Positions 17,875-25,688 of a stretch of 64,000 nucleotides of DNA are shown piece by piece. The notes beneath the pieces are model-generated. The model searched no databases, was not told the DNA's origin, and saw only the letters and a program-made list of their open reading frames with translations. A program made the position numbers and the translations under genes. The stretch lies in NCBI GenBank assembly GCA_023426125.1, contig JAFABI010000086.1, forward strand, positions 117,653 to 181,652. The letters are read 5' to 3'. The stretch's first letter is position 1. Each line of letters begins with the position of its first letter. Source of the DNA: Bacillota bacterium (GTDB lineage Bacteria; Bacillota; Clostridia; Acetivibrionales; DTU013).

Positions 17875-18027
17875 ATGTTATGGCTGATTTTCTCCCTTTA
17901 CAAGGGCGCTTATATGGCGGTCGAACACCTTATCAGGACCGGGATAAAGGACATTGCGTTTTTATATGGGCAGTTGGAGGCAAGCAGTGCCATCAACGAC
18001 CGTTTTGAAGGATATAAGCAGAAATGA
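17875..18027 (+). pseudogene. Fragment of a LacI-family sugar repressor
   Basis: A 50-residue reading frame contains GAYMAVEHLIRTGIKDIAFL ... INDRFEGYK. This is the LacI/GalR effector-domain signature (GxxxAxxHLIxxGxxxIAFL ... DRxxGYxxA). Both the DNA-binding head and the rest of the sugar-binding domain are missing. It lies convergent to the AraC gene and is probably the leftover of a regulator lost during rearrangement. Confidence 0.6.
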
Positions 18028-18046
18028 ATCTCAGGCTTCCATACAG

Positions 18047-18898
18047 CTATCCGTGTGACCTCCTGAAGGCCTTGGGGGATACGCCTTCCTGCTTGCTGAA
18101 CAACCTGCTGAAATACAATGGGTTCTCGTAGCCGACAATATTGGAAATCTCCTTGATGCTCAGAGCGGAGTTCAATAACAGGCCTTTGGCCTTCTCTATC
18201 CGTATTTTTGCCAGGTATTCCATGGCGGGCATCCCCACCTGGGCTTTGAACTTGTGCATGAACCGGTTGGGACTTAGATTGCACTGCTTTGCCAGGTCTG
18301 TAATATTCCACTGCAAGCCGGATTGCGTATGCAAACTCTCCAGGACCTTCTGGATATTGGCGTCTCTGGTCTCCGTACCGGCATTATCCGCCTCCAGCCT
18401 TTTTCTTCCCATGTAGGCCAGCAATTCCATAAATACCGCAGCGGAGACCTGCTCATACAGCGGAGGCTTCAACTGGAGCTCGAAGATAATTTTTTCAAAG
18501 CATTCGATACATTTATCCTGAAAACCGATAAAATATACACGCTGACCGGATAACCCGGCTTTTTCCAGCAACTCGCCGGCATTGCGGCCTGTAAAATGGA
18601 TCCAGTAGATTTCCGGCTTGTCCTGGTACTGATAGGCATATTGCTGCGTTTCCCCCGGATGAAAAATGACGATATTCCCCTGGGGCACCGCGGTCATTTG
18701 TCCGTCCTCATGGAAAATCCCTGAGCCCTTCGCGACGTACAGGAGCTGGTAGTCCGGCCGTCCATTTTCCCTCAGGGTTCTCGTACTTTTCGTGATATAC
18801 TTCTCGTGACCGCAGCAGTTGACGGAGAGGAAGTTTTCCGTATCTGCAAGGCAGGATTCCTGCTCGGTATTCCAGCGGTAGCCGGAGATATAAATCAT
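18047..18898 (-). CDS. AraC-family regulator (cupin sensor + HTH)
   Basis: 283 residues from the ATG preceded by GAGGAGCGTACC; an upstream ATG in the same frame has no site. N-terminal half is an AraC_binding cupin (GSGIFHEDGQMTAVPQGNIV, HPGETQQYAYQYQDKPEIYW). The C-terminal 100 residues are the double HTH (ITDLAKQCNLSPNRFMHKFK ... ISNIVGYENPLYFSRLF). Such regulators normally activate sugar-utilisation genes. Neighbours are the class II aldolase and GH123-like genes on the other strand, so these are candidate targets. A sequence resembling its own upstream region reappears near 21060-21120. Confidence 0.88.
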   Translation of the reverse strand: MIYISGYRWNTEQESCLADTENFLSVNCCGHEKYITKSTRTLRENGRPDYQLLYVAKGSGIFHEDGQMTAVPQGNIVIFHPGETQQYAYQYQDKPEIYWIHFTGRNAGELLEKAGLSGQRVYFIGFQDKCIECFEKIIFELQLKPPLYEQVSAAVFMELLAYMGRKRLEADNAGTETRDANIQKVLESLHTQSGLQWNITDLAKQCNLSPNRFMHKFKAQVGMPAMEYLAKIRIEKAKGLLLNSALSIKEISNIVGYENPLYFSRLFSKQEGVSPKAFRRSHG

Positions 18899-19323
18899 GG
18901 TACGCTCCTCAACAGTTTTGTGCATGTTTTTTTTCCTTTACAATGATTATACCACGCAGGCGCCCATTTATCAAAATGAAGCAAGAAGACCCCCATCGCA
19001 ATGCGACAGGGACGGTTCTTCATTGTCGCACAATGTTGAGCGTAAGGCATTCAATGTCGAGGCGGCCATTGGCCGTCCGGCAGGTGTTCGACGTAGATTG
19101 CATTTGCGGACGCGCAATACGCGCCCCTACACTTTTCATAATCAGGTGTGTCGCTTTGCGGCATGGGCATTCCGATGAGCAAAGCGACGTGGGCTGGTTG
19201 CATGCTTTGGCCTGCTGCTCGCCCATGCGTCCTGGGAATCCCGTTTTAAAGGTTTGCAGAGATTGCTTCGCTCTGCTCGCAATGACAAATTACGAATTAA
19301 AGTAACAGTTCATTCTGAGGTGG
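18899..19323. repeat. Intergenic cluster of decayed palindromic repeats
   Basis: No gene is seen here. The stretch contains a TGCGACA/TGTCGCA hairpin (19002-19030), a diverged copy of the GC-rich module (19057-19131, GGCGGCCATTGGCCGTCC to GCGCCCCTACA) and a run related to the CATTGCGAG...CAATGAC module (about 19140-19290, including GAGCAAAGCGACGTGG and GCTCGCAATGACA). They are nested leftovers of the small elements found elsewhere in the window. Confidence 0.7.
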
Positions 19324-19363
19324 TTGACAAATAAACATACTACGATTACTATGGTTAATAGTA
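19324..19363 (+). promoter_or_regulatory. Promoter of the class II aldolase gene, with a palindrome over the -10
   Basis: TTGACA (19324-19329), 17-base spacer, TACTAT (19347-19352). The -10 is the left arm of TACTAT-ggtta-ATAGTA (19347-19363), a plausible operator for a repressor. Confidence 0.65.
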
Positions 19364-19427
19364 AATGCTAGTATTGAAAACATTATTTTAGTATAAAAAG
19401 ACTTACAGCAAAACGGAAGGATACAAT

Positions 19428-20720
19428 ATGAACTTTAACCTTGTACACCCTGCAGAACAGCTTGTGATGATCATGGAAAGAATCTACGGGTACGGGATGA
19501 CCACTACCTCGGGAGGGAACCTGTCCATAAAGGATGAGAACGGAGATATCTGGATAACTCCGGCAGGCGTGGACAAAGGGTCGCTTACAAGCAAGGATAT
19601 GATTTGTGTTAAGCCGGACGGAAGTATCATCGGTAAACACAGGCCTTCCAGCGAGCTTCCCTTTCATCAGTCCACATACAGGCAAAGGCCTGACGTAAAA
19701 GCAGTCTTGCATGCCCACCCACCGGCCCTTGTATCCTTCAGTATCGTAAGAAAGCTGCCTGATACGCGCCTCATACCCAATGCGCATTTGATCTGTGGCG
19801 AAGTGGGGATGGCGGAGTACGGCCTGCCGGGAAGCGACGACCTTGGAGAAAAAATCGCAAAGGTGTTCCAGCGCGGGATAAATACCGTATTGCTTGAAAA
19901 CCACGGTGTCGTTGTGGTGGGGGAGGATTTGTTCAAAGCATTCATGGCCTTTGAGACCCTGGATTTTTGCGCGCGTCTGGAAATTGACGCCCGCAGGATC
20001 GGTACGCCGGTTTCACTGACGCCCCGGTATATTGAAATATCTAAAAACAAACAGCATGTCGATATGGAGGAATTTGTACCGCAAAGCTTCAGCAGTAAAG
20101 AGCGGGAGGCACGCCGGGAAATGTGCGACCTGATCCACCGTTCATATGATCAAAAGCTTTTTACCAGTACACAGGGGACTTTTTCCACAAGATTGGATGA
20201 TAATTCCTTTATCATAACCCCGTATAAGATTGACAGAAAATATCTCGATATAAGCGAAATCGTGAGAATCGAAGGCGGTAAGAGAGAGGCGGGTAAAATG
20301 CCCAGCCGCTCGGTACTGCTGCACCGGTCCATTTACGACAGGCATCCCCACATCAATTCCGTTATCATAGCCCATCCCCCCAATATCATGGCTTTTGCGG
20401 TAACCGGAGAAGCCTTCGATTCCCGCACGATTCCAGAGAGCTATATCCTGCTGAGAAATGTTCCCAAGCTGCCTTTCGGCTCAAGCTTCATGCAGCCTTC
20501 CATGGTAGCGGAACAATTTACGGCAAGCTGCCCCATTGTGCTTGTGGAAAACGACTGTATAATCGTTACGGGAAGCTCCTTGCTAAATGCCTTCGACAGA
20601 CTGGAAGTAGCCGAGTACAGCGCGAAGGCCCTGATAGCGTCAAAAAGCCTGGGTGAGGTTGTCGTGATCAATGACTGTCAGATCTCGGAAATCGAAAAGG
20701 CATTTAAACTGGATGGATGA
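19428..20720 (+). CDS. Double-domain class II aldolase/adducin-family protein
   Basis: 430 residues made of two aldolase II modules in tandem. The first (about 5-200) has the substrate loop TTTSGGNLSI, the metal-ligand HAHPP and a second His in LENHGVVVVG. The second (about 220-425) has FTSTQGTFSTRL, a related AHPPN motif and VENDCIIVTG, where the last His of the metal triad appears replaced. Single-domain relatives (FucA, AraD, MtnB) split sugar phosphates with a zinc ion; the second half may be structural or carry another substrate. A strong promoter precedes it. Its surroundings (AraC regulator, GH123-like gene) suggest a role in deoxysugar or rhamnose/fucose catabolism. Confidence 0.85.
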   Translation: MNFNLVHPAEQLVMIMERIYGYGMTTTSGGNLSIKDENGDIWITPAGVDKGSLTSKDMICVKPDGSIIGKHRPSSELPFHQSTYRQRPDVKAVLHAHPPALVSFSIVRKLPDTRLIPNAHLICGEVGMAEYGLPGSDDLGEKIAKVFQRGINTVLLENHGVVVVGEDLFKAFMAFETLDFCARLEIDARRIGTPVSLTPRYIEISKNKQHVDMEEFVPQSFSSKEREARREMCDLIHRSYDQKLFTSTQGTFSTRLDDNSFIITPYKIDRKYLDISEIVRIEGGKREAGKMPSRSVLLHRSIYDRHPHINSVIIAHPPNIMAFAVTGEAFDSRTIPESYILLRNVPKLPFGSSFMQPSMVAEQFTASCPIVLVENDCIIVTGSSLLNAFDRLEVAEYSAKALIASKSLGEVVVINDCQISEIEKAFKLDG

Positions 20721-20859
20721 GAAAGTATGGTACCCCGGTCATTGGCCTGAAATAAAGCATTATCCGGAGCAAAACGGGGTATTCGCATACCTTCATCAAA
20801 GTATCTATCAACATACCGTCCAGCGGTTTACAATAGCGATGTTTTATTCATGTGAATAG
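20713..20859 (+). pseudogene. Short ORF, possibly the N-terminal stump of an AMP-dependent acyl ligase
   Basis: An ATG overlapping the aldolase stop opens a 48-codon frame. WYPGHWPEIKHYPE and the following helix-like YLHQSIYQHTVQRF resemble the start of long-chain acyl-CoA ligases (W...WP...YP...L...A..yP). The remainder of such an enzyme is absent. The resemblance is weak and may be chance. Confidence 0.25.
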
Positions 20860-21223
20860 TATGTGCCTCAACTCACAATATTCAAGGCTTTCAAGGAACA
20901 TTTATCAGGTAAAGCCATCTCAACAAGATTGGCTTTTGCTTTTTGGAAGTTCCATTGATTGGAATTTCGAATTTATAGCTTCATTGCATTTCTTTATTAC
21001 CATCTATGCTAAATAAGAACGGAGGTGGTTTTATGGCGCACCCAAATTAGGAGTTTGGTCTTCCTTAACAGTTTAGTGCATGTTTTTAACAGGATATTTC
21101 ATTTCTTTTGTTATGATTATACATGTATAATCAAGAAGAACCAATTAGTATAGACACAGGTGCAGTGGATACGATGCGGTGTTTTTCTTCAGGTTTATGA
21201 TCATAATAAAGGGAGGCGCAGGA
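20860..21223. other. Intergenic stretch with a weak terminator and a copied regulator leader
   Basis: AAAGCCA / TGGCTTT hairpin followed by TGCTTTTT at 20911-20944 may end aldolase transcription. At about 21060-21125 the sequence CCTTAACAGTTTAGTGCATG with TTATGATTATAC resembles the region upstream of the AraC gene at 18899-18950 (CCTCAACAGTTTTGTGCATG), so it is probably a duplicated regulator leader without its gene. No other gene is visible. Confidence 0.45.
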
Positions 21224-22984
21224 ATGAACTTATTGTTTGGGGTAAAGGATGAAACTTACAAGGCGGTGCTGGAATATGAAACCGCAGCTGCCGATAAAGC
21301 CCGGTTTGAATCGAAGCATATCGGCCTTGTGACGGCGAGGAATCAGGAGGCTGCTTTTCAAATACTGCTGAAGGCCGATGAGGATTTCTTGCTAAGCGTA
21401 TCGGCTTCCACCTGCTTTGACAAAAAAGGGCATTTGGAGACTGTCAGGCTTTCTGTCGTATTTGATATTGAGGACGGGGAGGCCATCGGAAGCAGAATGA
21501 ACCTTATAGGATTTATTGAAGATGATGACAGGCTGCCTAAGGCGGATATACTACTGAATCAGGAAGATGTTCATGTGGAGAAAGGCAGCTTGCAGCCGGT
21601 ATGGGTGGAATTCGGCATCCCGTCTGCGCTGAAGGCGGGCGAATACTCCGGACGGGTGGAATTTTACCGCCATAAGGGCTTTGAGGCGGAGGAAAAGGCA
21701 GGTACGGTCAGCTTTACACTGGATGTGAAAAATGTTACCCTTCCGGATCCGGCGGAGTATTCCTTTTATCTTGATTTGTGGCAGCATAATTCCAATATTG
21801 CCAGAAAGCATGAGGTGCCGTTGTGGAGCGATGCGCACTTTGAAGTGATGGAAAAGTATGTGTCCAGCCTGGGAGCCCTGGGCCAGAAAGCGGTTACGGT
21901 AATCGCATCGGAGATTCCCTGGTCGGGACAATTCTGCTACAGGGATACCAATTACCCTTCCAACCTTTTCGAGTATAGCATGGTCAGGGTGGAAAAGACC
22001 GCGGACGGTAGGCTGTCGGCGGATTTCTCTATTGTTGACAGATATATGGAACTTTGCGCAAAGTATGGAATCAACCAGGAGATCGAAGTGTTTGGCCTCA
22101 TCAACATATGGATGTGTGAAGAGGAAGGCTTTGGCAAGGTCATTAAGGATTTCAGTGATGGGATACGGGTCAGGTATCTGGATAAGTCGGATAACTGCTA
22201 TAAGTATATAAACACTATAGAGGATATCACAACATACATACAGTTGGTTGAAGGGCATTTCAAGGACGCCGGCGTGATCGGAAAGGTGAGGGTTGTGGCG
22301 GATGAGCCTGCGGATGTAAAAGTTTACCTGGAAAGGCTGGAATTCTTGAAAAAGATTGCGCCATCCTTTCAATACAAGGCAGCCATCAACCATGCGGAGT
22401 TTATCCGGGAGAACAGCGAGGACATCCAGGATTTTGTCCCGGTACTCAGTGCGGTGTGTTCCGAGTACGACCAGATCAGGGAAATGAAGCAAAAAATCGA
22501 AGGCAGGCTCTATTGGTACGTTTGCTGTTGGCCGCCGGTTCCCAACACCTTTATCCGGTCAAATCTCCTGGAAAGCTTTGCCATCGGCTGGTTGACGGAG
22601 TATATGGGACTGGACGGGTTTCTTCGCTGGAATTATACCGTATGGCCGGAGAACCCCAGGGAAAGGCTGTCGTTCCGCTATCCGGTATGGTCGGCGGGGG
22701 ATACCAACTTCGTTTACCCGGCAAACAACGGGCAACCCTTGCTAAGCCTCCGGTATAAGGCTCTGTTAAAGGGAATACAGGCATATGAACTGCTGGCAAT
22801 GCTGAAAAAGGCCAATCCGAAGGCAAAGGAGCTTATCGATGCGGCTTTTGGAAAGATTTTAAAATTCAAGGAGGTTTCCGACATCAAGCTGGAACAGGGA
22901 AGCACCATCGATTCCCTGATCAGCCTGGACTACAAGGATTACCAGGATGCGGCGGCTTTGATTATGAGCGGGCTGCAGCAGTAG
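21224..22984 (+). CDS. GH123-like (DUF4091) glycoside hydrolase
   Basis: 586 residues; start ATG follows GGGAGGCGCAGGA. No signal peptide, so it would act on imported sugars. N-terminal third is a beta-sandwich (about 1-185), then a TIM barrel. The C-terminal region WYVCCWPPVPNTFIRSNLLE ... DGFLRWNYTVWPENPRE ... LLSLRYKALLKGIQAYELL is diagnostic of the DUF4091/GH123 catalytic domain. VVADEPAD near residue 360 carries the Asp-Glu pair that GH123 enzymes use for substrate-assisted hydrolysis. Characterised GH123 enzymes release beta-N-acetylgalactosamine; the substrate here is unproven. It lies downstream of the aldolase in the same direction. Confidence 0.8.
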   Translation: MNLLFGVKDETYKAVLEYETAAADKARFESKHIGLVTARNQEAAFQILLKADEDFLLSVSASTCFDKKGHLETVRLSVVFDIEDGEAIGSRMNLIGFIEDDDRLPKADILLNQEDVHVEKGSLQPVWVEFGIPSALKAGEYSGRVEFYRHKGFEAEEKAGTVSFTLDVKNVTLPDPAEYSFYLDLWQHNSNIARKHEVPLWSDAHFEVMEKYVSSLGALGQKAVTVIASEIPWSGQFCYRDTNYPSNLFEYSMVRVEKTADGRLSADFSIVDRYMELCAKYGINQEIEVFGLINIWMCEEEGFGKVIKDFSDGIRVRYLDKSDNCYKYINTIEDITTYIQLVEGHFKDAGVIGKVRVVADEPADVKVYLERLEFLKKIAPSFQYKAAINHAEFIRENSEDIQDFVPVLSAVCSEYDQIREMKQKIEGRLYWYVCCWPPVPNTFIRSNLLESFAIGWLTEYMGLDGFLRWNYTVWPENPRERLSFRYPVWSAGDTNFVYPANNGQPLLSLRYKALLKGIQAYELLAMLKKANPKAKELIDAAFGKILKFKEVSDIKLEQGSTIDSLISLDYKDYQDAAALIMSGLQQ

Positions 22985-22990
22985 CTTTTC

Positions 22991-23265
22991 GTGACTATTC
23001 AGTTACCCCAGTTGTCATTGCTGTGAAACTCCTATCCTGTAGGGGCGCGCATTGCGCGTCCACAAATACAATCTACGTCATACAGCTTCCGGACGGCCAA
23101 TGGCCGTGCCTGCAAACGAGTTTCCCCACTTGGTGGTGTGCTATCACGTGTGTCATTGCGAGGAGCAAAGCGACGTGGCAATCTCTACTTCTGACTGAGA
23201 TAGCATTTATTAGATTGCCGCGCTCCACTTCGTTTCGCTCGCAATGACAGTAACTGAATAGTCAC
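22991..23265. mobile_element. MITE-like element, copy A (275 bp)
   Basis: Ends are an exact 16-bp inverted repeat GTGACTATTCAGTTAC / GTAACTGAATAGTCAC. Inside are one GC-rich module (23040-23113, TAGGGGCGCGCATTGCGCG ... GGCCAATGGCCGTGCC) and one CATTGCGAGGAGC ... GCTCGCAATGAC palindrome (about 23152-23248). AGCTTTT occurs just outside both ends and may be a target duplication. It starts seven bases after the GH123-like stop. No coding capacity. Confidence 0.8.
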
Positions 23266-23301
23266 AGCTTTTGCTTTTAAATGCAATGGCCGCTTTGGTG
23301 A

Positions 23302-23330
23302 TTGTCATATACATGGATTTGCTATATAAT
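23302..23330 (+). promoter_or_regulatory. Promoter of the M20 pseudogene
   Basis: TTGTCA, 17-base spacer, TATAAT, about 100 bases before the pseudogene ATG. It is intact although the gene it serves is broken. Confidence 0.55.
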
Positions 23331-23431
23331 CTACAGATAACAAGCCGGTTCCCGGATTGTTTGCAGATACCTGATGGCAGATTTACCAGTATCGTGGGGT
23401 ATGAAATCACTCTTGAAAAGAGGCGGATAAA

Positions 23432-23936
23432 ATGAATAGAGATCAGTGGCTGTCAAAACTGTGGGAGGCTGTCGACTGTAAAAGAGAGGACATCATAGCC
23501 TTCGGAGAAGCTATTTACAAGCACCCCGAGACAGGGTTTAAATAATTTGAAACAGCCCGTCTGGTAGCTGGGGAATGGAAGAAGATGGGCGTGAAAGCTG
23601 AGGCGCTTGAGGATATACCGGGTATCAAGGTTACCGTAGATACGGGAAGAAATGGACCGAGTGTGGCGGTACTCGGCGAGCTTGACGCCGTCATATGCAA
23701 GGAACATCCGCATTGTGCCGGTGATACGGGGGCAGTACATGCTTGCGGGCATAATATCCAGGTAGCTGCCATGCTGGGGGCGGCCATGGGCTTGCAACAA
23801 TGCCGGAGCTGCCCTGGAAGTCTTGAAGGACTACCGGCCTGCTTTCCGGTCAAAACAGGAATACCTGGATTATGTGGATAAACTGTTTGCTAAAAAAGTA
23901 TTCCCGGAAAAAGAGGCGATGGACGGGTGCGAGTAG
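23432..23936 (+). pseudogene. Broken M20-family amidohydrolase/peptidase
   Basis: From an ATG with GAGGCGG upstream the frame reads an M20 N-terminus (IIAFGEAIYKHPETGFK), then a TAA in place of an expected sense codon, then continues in frame with FETARLVAGEWKKMGV and the metal-site motifs GELDAV and HACGHN. After AAMGLQ the frame shifts and joins a C-terminal-like stretch (EVLKDYRPAFRSKQEYLDY) ending at a TAG. More than half of a normal 400-residue enzyme is missing, so nonsense, frameshift and internal deletion are all present. Confidence 0.8.
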
Positions 23937-24020
23937 GGCTATATTGCGGTTTTCGTACCGTCTGCATCAGCCAGGCCGGATCAATGGATAACGCGAACAT
24001 GCGCTTCGCCGGAAAAATTA

Positions 24021-24047
24021 AGAAGCAGGCTTCTGATGCCTGCTTCT
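24021..24047 (-). terminator. Terminator of the aspartate kinase gene
   Basis: Perfect 10-bp stem AGAAGCAGGC / GCCTGCTTCT with a 7-base loop; on the minus strand it is followed by TAATTTTTCC. It lies 35 bases after the aspartate kinase stop. Confidence 0.75.
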
Positions 24048-24081
24048 GCTTTGGACATATTGTTGTTTTCAAAGTTACCGG

Positions 24082-25434
24082 CTATTTCCCGAAGAACTCC
24101 TGATAAAGGGCTTTGACTGCCGTATCGCTGTCGCTGTTCTTGACGCCGAACATCATGCTCACTTCGGAAGATCCCTGGTTTATCATCTCGATATTGACAC
24201 CTGCCTTGCAGAAGGCGGTAGTCGCTCTTGAAGCAATCCCGACGGAGTGCTGCATGCCTTCGCCGACAATCATGACCAGGGCGATATCACGCTGAACGGA
24301 AATATCGTCAACAGACAGCTCATTTCTGATTCTGTTCACCACGCGGGCCTCTTTTACCGCATCCAGCTTATCCTGCTTGAGGATGATGGAAATATTGTCT
24401 ATCCCGGATGGAATGTGCTCATACGAAAGACATTCATCCTCCAGGATGGTGAGTATTTTCCGCACAAACCCAACTTCCCTGTTCATCAGGTACTTGCTCA
24501 TAAAAATGAAGCAAAAGCCTAAATCGCTTGCAATTCCGACTACCGGATCCGTTATGCTTTCACGGGTTTTGAGGATGGTAGTTCCCGGTGCGTCGGGATT
24601 GTTTGTGTTTTTTATTCTCACGGGAATGCCCTTCATATATACCGGAACCAGCGCTTCTTCATGAAACACGCTGAAGCCGGCATAGGACAGTTCGCGCATC
24701 TCTCTGTATGTAAGCTCATGTATCGGTTTGGGGTTGGAAATAAGATTTGGATTGACCGAATAGACATTGTCGACATCGGTAAAGTTCTCATACAGGTCGG
24801 CATCCACGGCGGCCGCCAGAATAGAACCTGTTATATCGGAGCCGCCTCTTGGCAGCGTCACTACCTCGCCCTTCAGCGAGTATCCGAAGAAGCCGGGGAA
24901 TATGGTTATCCCCGGGAGATTTTTCAAGGATTTCAAATGATCATAGGACTGCGGCAGTACCTGTGCGTTTCCAAACTCATCGCTCAAAAGCAAACCGGCA
25001 TCTGCAGGGCTGACATAGCGGGCTTCCACGCCTGTGCCCCGAAGATAGGCAGCTACCAGTTTGGCACAATTGTCTTCACCTGCGGCTTTCAGCGAATCCA
25101 TGAATCTGCCTTTGTTGCTTGTATCACCTTCAATACGGGCTTTTAAATCCGCGGCTATAACATCGGCGATATCACCTGGGACATCCAGATCGGCGGCTAT
25201 ATCGGTAAATCTTTTTATAAGCTCCCGGAGTTCCTTTTCTGCATCGCCTGTTTCAAGTTTGGCTTTTGCACATGCAATCAGCATATCCGTGACCTTGATG
25301 TCTTCCTTGAAGCGCTTTCCCGGTGCTGAGACGACGACCAGCCTGCGGTTGGGGTCCGAAGTGACGATTTTGCACACTTTTTTTATCTGGTCGGCGGATG
25401 CAAGTGATGTACCGCCAAATTTTACGACTTTCAT
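24082..25434 (-). CDS. lysC: Aspartate kinase
   Basis: 450 residues. It phosphorylates aspartate, the first step to lysine, threonine, methionine and, in many Firmicutes, diaminopimelate for the wall. KFGGTSLA at the N-terminus is the ATP-phosphate loop; VSAPGKR, RGGSDITGSI and NFTDVDNVYSVNP are further kinase signatures. The C-terminal 150 residues hold two ACT domains (VGIASDLGF..., IVGEGMQHSVGIASRATTAF) for feedback by amino acids. RBS AGGAGGAAG precedes the ATG. A standard promoter is present 50-75 bases upstream; I see no lysine riboswitch or T-box in the 254-base leader region. Confidence 0.93.
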   Translation of the reverse strand: MKVVKFGGTSLASADQIKKVCKIVTSDPNRRLVVVSAPGKRFKEDIKVTDMLIACAKAKLETGDAEKELRELIKRFTDIAADLDVPGDIADVIAADLKARIEGDTSNKGRFMDSLKAAGEDNCAKLVAAYLRGTGVEARYVSPADAGLLLSDEFGNAQVLPQSYDHLKSLKNLPGITIFPGFFGYSLKGEVVTLPRGGSDITGSILAAAVDADLYENFTDVDNVYSVNPNLISNPKPIHELTYREMRELSYAGFSVFHEEALVPVYMKGIPVRIKNTNNPDAPGTTILKTRESITDPVVGIASDLGFCFIFMSKYLMNREVGFVRKILTILEDECLSYEHIPSGIDNISIILKQDKLDAVKEARVVNRIRNELSVDDISVQRDIALVMIVGEGMQHSVGIASRATTAFCKAGVNIEMINQGSSEVSMMFGVKNSDSDTAVKALYQEFFGK

Positions 25435-25482
25435 ATTTTCTTCCTCCTGAGATCCTGCAATAGCTGTGTATATATTATTACA

Positions 25483-25511
25483 TTATTACACTGCCAAAAA
25501 GGTTGTGTCAA
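25483..25511 (-). promoter_or_regulatory. Promoter of the aspartate kinase gene
   Basis: On the minus strand TTGACA, 17-base spacer, TAATAA. Located 49-77 bases upstream of the start codon. Confidence 0.65.
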
Positions 25512-25636
25512 GATGATTGCAAATTTTTGCAATTCTTTGTGGATAAAATTGCAAAGCAATCCTTTTTTAAAAGGACATTCCGGCAGGTTTAACGGGTAGC
25601 CCCTGTTTATTCGGAATAATGCAGGCGATATAATTC

Positions 25637-25664
25637 TTGACATTGTTCCGAAGCGCAGTATAAT
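25637..25664 (+). promoter_or_regulatory. Promoter of the HTH-HipA-like gene
   Basis: Consensus TTGACA and TATAAT separated by 16 bases, 24 bases before the ATG. A strong constitutive-looking promoter. Confidence 0.8.
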
Positions 25665-25688
25665 TGTAACAAAGAGGAGTGTTCGAAT

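Noticed and set aside
21551..22492. 313-codon minus-strand frame over the GH123-like gene
   Set aside because: Antisense shadow; the plus strand has domain motifs, a start with RBS and normal length.
25435..25688. Lysine riboswitch or T-box upstream of aspartate kinase
   Set aside because: The leader is too short on the aspartate kinase side and no conserved riboswitch core, T-box sequence or terminator/antiterminator pair was seen.
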